From: an uncultured Clostridia bacterium
GTDB taxonomy: Bacteria > Bacillota > Clostridia > Christensenellales > Borkfalkiaceae
NCBI GenBank assembly: GCA_934254815.1
Contig: CAKQME010000016.1
Location: forward strand, 1 to 46,946
Reading direction: 5' to 3'
DNA length: 46,946 nucleotides
The translations under genes and the position numbers were made by a program. Under the pieces are notes generated by a model that ran no database searches, was not told the origin of the DNA, and saw only the letters and a program-made list of their open reading frames with translations. Every line of letters starts with the position of its first letter. The stretch's first letter is position 1. Below are positions 28,128-36,800 of this stretch, one piece after another.

Positions 28128-28350
28128 AATATCTCCGAGAATTATCGCTTTTCGGTTTAACGGTTTTAGCATAGATAAAATCAAAAGTCAACGGTGAAAA
28201 ATATTGCTTAAAATTTATATTTTAACTACTACAATGCAATATTTTTCGCTTTTCGTTGACTTCCGTCTTTAGAATTTTTAATTAAAAAACCTTAATCTTT
28301 TCTCTATGCTTCTCCGTTGCTGCCGAAAGGCGAGAAATCTCGGAGGTATT
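28128..28350 (+). repeat. Long imperfect palindrome A, buries the SD of a small gene
   Basis: The left arm 28128-28207 pairs with the right arm 28236-28350 in several blocks: AATATCTCCGAGA with 28338-28350, TCGCTTTTCGG with 28323-28334, AGCATAGATAAAA with 28298-28311, and GTCAACG...GAAAAATATTGC with 28236-28260. The right arm carries a 33-base insertion at 28265-28297. The SD (GGAGG, 28342-28346) of the gene at 28356 lies in the outermost stem. Palindromes B and C share motifs with it. This is either a repeat family or a structured RNA. Confidence 0.75.
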
Positions 28351-28355
28351 GTATT

Positions 28356-28493
28356 ATGAAAAAATTTATGGCTTTTGAAGTAGATATGAGCGACGACGCG
28401 GTTATTACTGCTGAAAATATCATTCGTATGGGTGAAATTTTTGCTTTATGCGCTTTAAAAAATCGTATAAGCAAATCTGACATTAGTTTTTTT
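28356..28493 (+). CDS. Small 46-residue protein, possible readthrough past TAG
   Basis: ATG at 28356 has GGAGG nine bases upstream. It encodes MKKFMAFEVDMSDDAVITAE followed by NIIRMGEIFALCALKNRISK, and stops at TAG 28494-28496. The same frame then runs a further 18 codons (LSFDGNKHKWKAYKSINS) to TAA at 28551, so the TAG may interrupt a 65-residue product. The protein is soluble, with a central amphipathic helix and no known domain. It sits between two long palindromes and converges on the rep gene. A regulatory or antitoxin-like role is possible, but nothing in the sequence proves it. Confidence 0.5.
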
Positions 28494-28497
28494 TAGT

Positions 28498-28673
28498 TGT
28501 CTTTCGACGGGAATAAACATAAATGGAAAGCCTATAAGTCGATTAACTCGTAATTTTGTTATTTTTGTCAAGAGTTACGTTGGTTGTCTTAATGATTGAA
28601 ATCTCTCAAAAAACGCAATGCATTTACTCTTGACAAAAAGGGCCTTTCATTTATTCTCCCGTGACGAAAGACA
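28498..28673. repeat. Long imperfect palindrome B
   Basis: The outer arms TGTCTTTCG (28498-28506) and CGAAAGACA (28665-28673) pair perfectly, followed by ACGGGA-type and ATAAA/TTTAT blocks and AAAGCC-type with GGCCTTT. The inner arms TTTTTGTCAAGAGT (28562-28575) and 28626-28639 pair perfectly over 14 bp. The left arm carries a 28-base extra stretch. It overlaps the end of the small gene's possible extension and stops 8 bases before the rep stop codon, between convergent genes. Confidence 0.7.
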
Positions 28674-28681
28674 TATTGTTT

Positions 28682-29596
28682 TCAGTTACACTTCAGCAAC
28701 TGCGATATAATTTCTTTGTTTACCTCTCCGAAAATTTCGCCATCACTGATACAGGTGAAGTTATCGAAAAGCAGCACTTTTCGGTCATCTATTCCAAAGC
28801 AACAAACAACGTCTTCGTCTAAAATATCCGAACGAAAATATGTCGGCAATTTTCCGCCGTAGACTAAACGCTCGCCCGACTTTTCCATATATTTCGTTAT
28901 ATACTTCGCCGCCTCGGAAATATCGTCCTGTGTGGCAATGCTTTTGAAGTCGTTACGCCCGAATTGTTTCAGAAAGTGCGTGTTCTGGTACGTCGTTTGC
29001 ATTCTGTGGTTTCGCGAGTCGTAGTCTTTTACTTCTTCGAGATTACCTATCGTCTTGCCGTCGGGTACGTGGAATAATCCGTGGAAATGTAATCGGTCGG
29101 TATCGTTACCATGTTCCCATACTCCGACGTATTTCCAACCTTTCCTTGCAACAAGGTGTTTTAGGGTGTTCGCTAACTTTTTGTGAAACGTTTCTTCGGT
29201 GTGAAGTTTGTTCGAGTAGGTAAAAGTTACAAAAAAATTCCATTCTTGCAAACGCAATTTTCGCATAAGTCTTACCCTTCGCTTAATGGCGTTGGTTTCC
29301 ATTCGTTCGGAATGTTTCTCGACGAAAGCGTTTAACTCGGCTTTGTCGGCAAACTCATTTTCCAAAGCGGCTTTTATATGAGCCATGCGTTCTTTCTTCG
29401 GTAGTGATTGACTCTCTTTATATGCCGTTTCAAAGCGTTCTTTTGGCGTTTCGAACGACGTTTCGTTTGTTATTGAAAGTTGTTTCATCGGTTTAACAAC
29501 GCGTCTTTTACAGCCTTTTCCGCTCGGAAATGCCCCTTGCAATATTCCTACATAATGACTGCCGTCGTAATAAACTTTTACGTTTTGTAAATTCAT
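28682..29596 (-). CDS. HUH rolling-circle replication initiator (Rep)
   Basis: A 304-residue protein. Motif I is FFVTFTYS (residues 121-128), the metal-binding HUH motif is H170-F171-H172 in DRLHFHGLF, and the nicking motif contains Y232 and Y236 in AAKYITKYMEKSGERLVYGG. The domain belongs to the ORF2/G2P-like rolling-circle Rep group. It would nick an origin and start rolling-circle replication, or transfer, of the mobile element. Upstream is a 645-base leader carrying a promoter, micro-ORFs and a terminator, and then a hairpin-rich origin candidate. The N-terminal 100 residues are basic and helical. Confidence 0.88.
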   Translation of the reverse strand: MNLQNVKVYYDGSHYVGILQGAFPSGKGCKRRVVKPMKQLSITNETSFETPKERFETAYKESQSLPKKERMAHIKAALENEFADKAELNAFVEKHSERMETNAIKRRVRLMRKLRLQEWNFFVTFTYSNKLHTEETFHKKLANTLKHLVARKGWKYVGVWEHGNDTDRLHFHGLFHVPDGKTIGNLEEVKDYDSRNHRMQTTYQNTHFLKQFGRNDFKSIATQDDISEAAKYITKYMEKSGERLVYGGKLPTYFRSDILDEDVVCCFGIDDRKVLLFDNFTCISDGEIFGEVNKEIISQLLKCN

Positions 29597-29655
29597 TTGT
29601 AATTCTCTTTAACGTGTTTTTTGTTTTTTCGGGTGAGAATAGAATAAAAAAGTAC

Positions 29656-29699
29656 AAAAAAAGAGCAGGATAAAAAACGTGTGTTTTTGTATCCTGCTC
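29656..29699 (-). terminator. Intrinsic terminator or attenuator before rep
   Basis: Stem GAGCAGGATA (29663-29672) with 29690-29699, an inner AAAAAC/GTTTTT extension, and on the leftward strand a run of seven U residues (29656-29662). It lies between the promoter at 30248-30276 and rep, so it must be read through for rep to be expressed from that promoter. Confidence 0.88.
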
Positions 29700-29887
29700 C
29701 TTTCGCATCCGTCCACTGTTCCTATGCGGAAATCTCGGCACGCGATGCGGCGGTACTTTCTTCTCTTTGCACTTACCCGATAAGAAATATTAAATTGTTT
29801 TCCGAGCGTTATTTTTTACCTTGCTCGGTGTGTCTTTGTCTTTTAATCTTTTTTCAAAAAATAAATCCTTTTCGCCGTCAGTAAACC

Positions 29888-29935
29888 TCAATTCGGCTTA
29901 CCGACGGCTATTACTTTCAAACACATTTACAGCAT
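29888..29935 (-). CDS. Leader micro-ORFs: start-stop ATG CTG TAA, then MCLKVIAVGKPN
   Basis: AGGAGGA (29944-29950) lies 8 bases before an ATG (29935) followed only by CTG and TAA. The TAA is directly followed by ATG (29926), opening a 12-codon frame, MCLKVIAVGKPN, that ends with TGA at 29888-29890. A strong SD on a two-codon ORF is characteristic of ribosome-stalling or attenuation leaders. The second ORF runs into the GCCGTC/GACGGC hairpin (29873-29908). Peptide function is unknown. Confidence 0.5.
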
Positions 29936-30247
29936 TTCTTTCGTCCTCCTTTTTTTGATAATAATCGCTTCTGAATTCGCAAGATTTTACAACTTCGGAA
30001 AAAAGGAATAGAAAAAGGGCGTAACACGACCATTAAACAATCGTATTTCGCCCGTAAAACGCGACCTCTGCCCCTTTTAGGGAAACGCTTTTCACTTAAC
30101 GCTACTTCGCAACACTATAAAACCTCGGCTTGCTTTTTCGCTATACGCCTTTTACTATTCAGTTTCGAAAATCGCAGTTTAGCGATTATTCGATTTTTGC
30201 GACAATATTTTACTCAAAACGTAAACGTTTGTTCGCAAAGTGTTTAT

Positions 30248-30276
30248 ATTATACACCCTGAACTCAATAATTGCAA
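30248..30276 (-). promoter_or_regulatory. Promoter of the rep leader
   Basis: On the minus strand TTGCAA (30271-30276), a 17-bp spacer and TATAAT (30248-30253). The predicted start near 30241 leaves a leader of about 645 bases to the rep ATG. Confidence 0.75.
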
Positions 30277-30355
30277 GAATATGATTGTGAAAATTTGCAA
30301 AAAATATGAAAAAGCATAAATTCCGCAAGTAAAAATTACGTCAATGCGAAAACTA

Positions 30356-30394
30356 CGGGGCGATTCGCCAAGCGGTTTAGCGGCGAACGCCCCG
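30356..30394. other. GC-rich hairpin of the origin-like region
   Basis: CGGGGCG-A-TTCGCC (30356-30369) pairs with GGCGAACGCCCCG (30382-30394) around a 12-base loop, with one bulged A. It stands out in AT-rich flanks and lies 53 bases from a larger cruciform. It is a candidate part of a rolling-circle or transfer origin recognised by the Rep protein. Confidence 0.55.
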
Positions 30395-30446
30395 TTTCGT
30401 TCAGGCTTCAAAGTTGACCTTTTATCCGAGTTTAAGTGAGTCGTTT

Positions 30447-30501
30447 GGCGGGTGCTTGACCGCGACGCGAAGCGTCGCGCTTGTATAGTCAAGCACCCGC
30501 C
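30447..30501. other. Large cruciform, candidate replication or transfer origin
   Basis: The outer arms GGCGGGTGCTTGAC (30447-30460) and 30488-30501 are a perfect 14-bp inverted repeat. Inside sits a second perfect hairpin, CGCGACGC-GAA-GCGTCGCG (30461-30479), leaving an unpaired TTGTATA-containing stretch. Nested perfect hairpins with an AT-rich loop in a 0.9-kb gene-free region next to an HUH rep gene fit a double-strand origin or oriT. An attachment site or strong terminator is the alternative. Confidence 0.55.
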
Positions 30502-30520
30502 ATAGTGCCATTTACTCATT

Positions 30521-30629
30521 AGATATTAGATCATTTTATGACATATAAGTTGGTTTGATTTAAAATATTTATTGACTTTAATGTAAAATTATGTTAAAAT
30601 CTATATGTCATATTATATTTGTAATATCT
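30521..30629. repeat. Nested inverted repeat enclosing the adhesin promoter (inverton candidate)
   Basis: Outer arms AGATATTA (30521-30528) and TAATATCT (30622-30629), and inner arms ATGACATATA (30538-30547) and TATATGTCAT (30602-30611), are all perfect; the blocks are separated by 9 and 10 bases. The 54-bp centre contains the promoter at 30572-30600. The layout fits an invertible promoter. A dyad operator or a chance AT-rich repeat is the alternative. Confidence 0.6.
30572..30600 (+). promoter_or_regulatory. Promoter of the giant adhesin gene
   Basis: TTGACT (30572-30577), a 17-bp spacer and TAAAAT (30595-30600). The predicted start near 30607 gives a leader of about 240 bases containing three stem-loops. 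It lies within an inverted repeat. Confidence 0.7.
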
Positions 30630-30632
30630 AAA

Positions 30633-30808
30633 AGCAAGAAAACTTTCTTGCTGTCTTTTGTGTTATACTTTTTAACCGATATTATATTTCGACAGAAATA
30701 CGCATATCGCTACATAATCGGTTAAAAAGGATTATTACATATAGTGTGACAACTTTCGCGAAGTGCATTTTCTGTAAGTGACACTTTGCAAAAGGTGTCA
30801 CTTTTTAT
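30633..30808 (+). promoter_or_regulatory. Structured leader with terminator-like hairpin before the adhesin gene
   Basis: Three stem-loops: AGCAAGAAA (30633-30641) with 30644-30652; CTTTTTAACCGAT (30668-30680) with 30717-30729; and AAGTGACACTTT (30776-30787) with 30791-30803, one bulge, followed by TTTTTATTT. The last ends 40 bases before the ATG at 30845, so it could act as an attenuator if transcription begins near 30607. The first could also end transcripts arriving from upstream. Confidence 0.6.
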
Positions 30809-30844
30809 TTATTCAAAACTTAAAAATTTTAATAGGAGAAGAAT

Positions 30845-33800
30845 ATGAAAAAAACAACCTTAAAAACATTGATTGCGGTTCTTTTGTCTACGCTGTGTTC
30901 TATAAGCGTAATCGCTTGCGGCATAATAAACGATTCAGCCTCAGTCGAAAACGCTCAAATATCGTTTATCGTCGATAATGAAGTATATGCCACGATTAAA
31001 AATACCGACGACACCGTAACTCTTCCCGATACCCCCGCAAAAATCGGTTATGAATTTCTCGGATGGTATACGGATAATAATGTATGGCAAAAGCCTTTTA
31101 CAAACGAATCTTTAACAAAAACTGATATTTCTAAAAATATATCAGTCTATGCAAAGTTTAATGCAATCGCTTATTCTATAGAATATAACACCATCGGCGG
31201 GACTCACGAAAATCCCGTTAAATACACCATTGAAGATAAAATCATACTAACCGACGCGCAAAAACTCGGCTATAAGTTTGAGGGTTGGTTTACTGATAAT
31301 ACATATGAAAATAAAATAACGTCTATAGAAAATTCTACAGGCAATCTTACATTGTATGCAAAATTCGATATAAATACATACTCGATCAAATATAGCAACT
31401 TGAAAGGTGCCTCTAACAACAATCCTACAAGTTACACCGTTGAGTCGGAAGATATAATTTTAACCCCGCTCAAACTAAGCGGCTATATCTTTGACGGCTG
31501 GTATAACGAAGGCGTAAAGGTAACTAAAATTACAAAAGACAACATCGGAGACCTAACGCTTACAGCAAAATGGAGCATGATAAATTATGGAATTAGTTAC
31601 CATAACGTTAACGATTCTGAAAATCCAAATCAAACTACTTATACCGTTGCAGAATTGCCGTTGACACTTAAAAATGCAGTCAGAAGCGGTTACACTTTCC
31701 AAGGGTGGTTTACAGATTTAAATTATACTACCGAAGTTAGTTCCATAACAGACGCTTCCGAAAAAAATATTAACTTATATGCAAAATGGAAAATCAACGA
31801 ATATACCGCGACTTTCAAATGCGGAACAACAATTATCGACTCCGTTAAATTTACTGTAAACTCTCAATATATAACCGAACCCGCAGTTCCAAATAAAAAA
31901 GGATATTCCGGCAAATGGGAGAATTATACGTTAAGGTGTGAGGATATCACCATAAATGCAGTATACACTCCGATAAATTATAATATAACTTATCACAATA
32001 CAATAAATGCAACACACTCTAATCCATTAACTTATAATATCGAAAATCAAACGTTTAATCTTACAACCGCAAACAGAAACGGATATAGATTTATCGGTTG
32101 GTTTACGGACGCAAACTACACGACAGAAATAAAATCAATTGATACTAAGCTTGCCGAAGATATTCATGTTTATGCCAAATGGGAAATAATCGAATACACT
32201 GCGACATTTAAAGCGGACGAAAATATTGTAAAACAAGTTAAGTTTAATGCAGAAAGCAGAGATATAATCGAACCTGCCGTTCCAGAAAAAATCGGTTATA
32301 CGGGTAAATGGGAAAGCTACACTCTTTCCACAAAAGACATAACTATCAACGCAATATATACTGCAATTGAATACACCGCAACGTTCAAAACCGACGATAG
32401 TATCGTTGCCACAGTTAAATTTACAATAGAAACTAAAAAATTACAAGAACCGAGCGTTCCATTGCGTATCGGTTATACCGGTAAATGGGAAAATTATACC
32501 CTTAATACCGAAGATATCACCATTCGCGCAATTTACACTCTTAATGAGTATACCGCAACATTTAAAGTAGATAATCAAATTGTAACATCAATTAGTTTTA
32601 CCATAGAAACGGAAACACTGCAAGAACCTGAAGTTCCTGAACGTAAAGGTTATATAGGTAAGTGGGAAAACTATACTTTAAAAGCCGAAAACATTACTAT
32701 AAACGCCGTATACAAGGCAATAACTTATACCATAACTTATCATAACACAAACGGTGCGATCAATACCAATCGCACAAGTTATACCGTAGAAGACAAAATT
32801 TTCGAATTATCACCTTTAAGTTTAAACGGATATAATTTCCTCGGTTGGTATATCGACGAAACACTAAGAAGTGAAATAACGGAAATATTAACGTCTAACG
32901 CTTCAAAATTAGATATATTCGCAAAATGGGAACTTGTAAACTATAATATAACTTACGTTTGGGACGAAAAAATAGGCGAATATAAAGCAGGCGAAAGCAA
33001 TCCTGCCACTTATACCATAAATGACGAAGTTATTTTCAAAACTCTTGAAAGTAAATTAACAGGATATCATTCACTCGGTTGGTATACATCAAAAGACGAA
33101 GGAACTGGCGAAAAAATTGAAAAAATCACTCAAGGATCAACCGGAGACATCACAATCTACGCGCATTGGTCACTTGAAAATTACTCTATAACCTATTATA
33201 ATGTTGACGGTGTCAAAAACACTAACGCCACGTCTTACAACATCGAAAGCGAAGATATAACCATATTTGCCCTTTCAAAGATAGGCTATGAATTTATAGG
33301 CTGGTATTCAGATGCTGAATTAACAACCAAAGCCTCCGAAGTTATTAAAAAAGGCACCACCGGAAATTTGACCTATTATGCAAAATGGGCAGCCATAAAC
33401 TACAGTATCGAATATGTCACCTATGGCGGACGCTATGCAGGCGAAGAAAACCCGACGACTTACACTATTGAAGACGAAATAACATTATTGCCGCTTATTC
33501 ACGACAGATATGCGTTCGACGGTTGGTTTACTCTACCCGAAGGCGGAGAAAAAATTGAAAAAATCGCCAAAAATTCTACCGGCAATAAAGTTCTTTATGC
33601 TCATTGGAAAATTGTAATAACCTTTGACACAAACGGCGGAAGCTTTGTAAGGAACATAGTAGAATCTGCGGGAGCAAAAATAACCGAGCCGACAGCCCCG
33701 ACAAAAGAAGGTTACGCTTTTGCCGGTTGGTACAAAGATATCGGTTTAACCGAAAAATTTGTATTCGACGTAATGCCAAGTAAAAATATAACTCTTTATG

Positions 33801-36800
33801 CCAAGTGGACTGCCGCCGATTACATAATAACCTATGTTTTAAACGGCGGAACGAATAACCCGAAAAACGTATACGGTTATAATACCGAACAAAACAAAAC
33901 TCTCTATGCCCCTTTAAAAACCGGTTACACTTTCGTCGGTTGGTTCACCGATAAAGATTTTACTTCGGAAATAATAACCGAAATAAAACAAGGTTCACAC
34001 GGAAATATAACTTTTTACGCCAACTTTAAAATTAATAAATACACAATTTCTTTCGACAGTAACGGCGGAACAAGCGTAAATGCTATCGAGCAAAATTACG
34101 ACACTTCGGTTACCGAACCCGCTTCACCCGCTAAAAACGGTTATAAGTTCGACGGTTGGTATAAAGAAAAAGGGTTAAAAAACAAATATATATTCGACAC
34201 TATGCCCGCAGAAAATATTACTGTTTATGCTAAATGGAGCATGGTTAAATACAATATCGAATATATTCTCAACGGCGGAACAAACAACGAAAAAAATGTC
34301 GAAGAATACACAATCGAACAAGCCCTGACGCTTTATGAGCCGTCAAAAGACGGTTATTCTTTCGCGGGGTGGTTTACCGACGGCGAATATGCAAATACGA
34401 TAATCGAAATTACAAAAGGCACTTTTGGCGATATTGAATTATTCGCTAAATGGGAAATTATAAAATACAAGATAGAATACGTTACAGACGCAAGAGCCAA
34501 GAACAGCAACCCCGACTCCTACACGGCGGAAACCGACATATACTCGCTTAAAGAAGCCGTTTTGAAAGGTTACACTTTCAAGGGGTGGTTTAAAGAAAAT
34601 ACATTTATAAACAGAGTAACCACTATCGGCGGAGGAGAAACCGGCGATAAGATTCTCTACGCCAAATTTACGGTAAACACATACAATCTTTTTATCGACG
34701 GAACCGAAGAATCCGTTTATACCGTGGCTTTCGATTTAAACGGTGCAAACGGCAACATTGCCGACCAGACAGTAAATGAGTCGAATCCTTTAAAATATCC
34801 GGCTATACCCCAAAGAGACGGCTTCCTTTTCGGCGGTTGGTACGATAACCGCGAGTGCGTAGGTTCGCTCTATGATTTTACGGCGCAAATAACAAAAGAC
34901 TTAACTTTGTATGCAAAATGGTTTGAAATAAGTTCGGCAATCGGTATAAACATAAATAACACCGCAACTGTTAATATCGACGGTAAGCAAGAACGCGTGT
35001 ATATGTTCGTTTCTCTCGTTTCCGGTAATGTAACTATAACCACTACGGGAGAATTGGACACTTTCGGTATTCTTAAAAATGCCGACGGCATAATGCTCGC
35101 ACAAGACGACGATACCGGCAGCAACGACAATTTCCAGATAATTTATAACGTTACGGCAGGAAAAGCGTATTATATCGTAGTGAGAAGTTTCGGAACCGTA
35201 AAAGGTACGACGACTTTAAACATAACCGGAAAAACCGACGTGGCTGACGGCGGATTCGTCGTTACGCCCACAAAATCACAGGTAACGTTCGACTCGGATT
35301 TCAGCGTAAACGCGCCTGCTACAAGAGAGGGTTACACTTTCCTCGGTTATGCGGATAAAGACGGAAAGTTCTATACCGACAGAAACGGTAAAGGTCTTGT
35401 AAAATGGGATAAGGACGAAGATACGGTTCTTTATTCGATGTGGGAAAAAGCAGTATATACCGTAACGTTCAATACCAGCGGCGGATCCGAAATAAAACCC
35501 GTCACACTACCCTACGGAGCAAGATTCGATATAAACGAATATGTGACCGTTCGCGAAAACTATTCGTTTGTATGCTGGTACCTTGGCGACGACGTATTCG
35601 AGGCTACCACTATGCCCGACCATAATATAACGCTCGAAGCATTCTGGAAAAAATATTCCGTCGGTACGATAAAACTCGACGAGACGAAAACCGCGATAAG
35701 TTACAAAGATACTATAACCGCAGAACTTTTCGGTGTGTATGCTATCGATACCGACGGTAAATACGTCGACTTTACTATAACCGTAAACAATATTGCCGCT
35801 AAAGATTACACCCTTACCGTAGGAGAAACCGTAACGGTAAAATTCGTCGCAGGAAACAAACAGCGAACTATCGAAGCGAAAGTATACGGCGACCCCACCC
35901 TCGATTACACATATTCCGACTACGTCAATGTTCCCGAAGGTCTTGTTGCGTCTTCGTTTAAAGCAAGCGGCAAAGACACTTTCGGCAACGCCACCACAAT
36001 CCGCGTAAGCGTTATAGGCGAATATAAAGAAGGAACTTTAGGTAATATCCTTATAGAATCTATCGATGCGGCTGGCAATATAACCTCTGCAACGATTAAA
36101 AATGTAAGATTATACGGTAAGCCCGTTATCAAATATAGCGAATATAAAACAAATATAAAAGCTACCGATACTATAAGCGCCGAATTGTTTAACGCTACCG
36201 CTCAGGATTCTTTCGGTACGGTACTCACCGTTACCGCGACCAAATACAGCGGAACATTATCCGCAGGAAAAACTATATCAGTTAAATTCACCGCTACAGA
36301 CAGCAAGGGTAACACAACTATATTTATATTAAACGACGTAAAGGTTTACGGCGCGCCTACGCTTTCAGACGCGACACAAACCGAATTCAGACAGTCCGAT
36401 ATAGACGTTATTTCGCCCGTAATGCTCGGCTTAACGTCTAAAGACTCCTTTGGCGAGTTTGTATCTATCGAACTTAAACTGAAGAGCGGCGAAGGCAAAG
36501 CCGGTGAAACTATGATTTACACCGCTATCGCAACGGATAACGCAGGCAATGCAACTTCTAAAGATATTTCCGTAAAGATTTACGGTACGCCCTCTATTAC
36601 TGCCGACAGATTGGCGATAAAAACAACCGAAGATCCCGTGAAAAACCCGATCGTGTTGAAAGCAATCGCAAAAGATTCTTTCGGCAATGCGTTAACCGTT
36701 ACCGTAGCGTTGCAATCGGGAACAGTAGCCGGCGGGAATACGGTGGTTTATACTCTCGGCGCAACGGATAAACTCGGCAATCAGGCTTCCGTAAACGTAA

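Larger units (their letters stand above)
29597..30241 (-). ncRNA. Structured leader or noncoding RNA upstream of rep
   Basis: A near-consensus leftward promoter would start transcription near 30241, and an intrinsic terminator at 29656-29699 lies about 60 bases before the rep ATG. Between them are hairpins at 30018-30055 (GGGCG/CGCCC), 29873-29908 (GCCGTC/GACGGC) and 29799-29826 (CCGAGC/GCTCGG), with micro-ORFs at 29888-29935. This could be an attenuator of rep or an independent RNA. No longer conserved frame is seen. Confidence 0.55.

Noticed and set aside
30244..30519. 91-codon frame on the minus strand
   Set aside because: It runs through the hairpins of the origin-like region and over the rep leader promoter, with biased composition and no domain.
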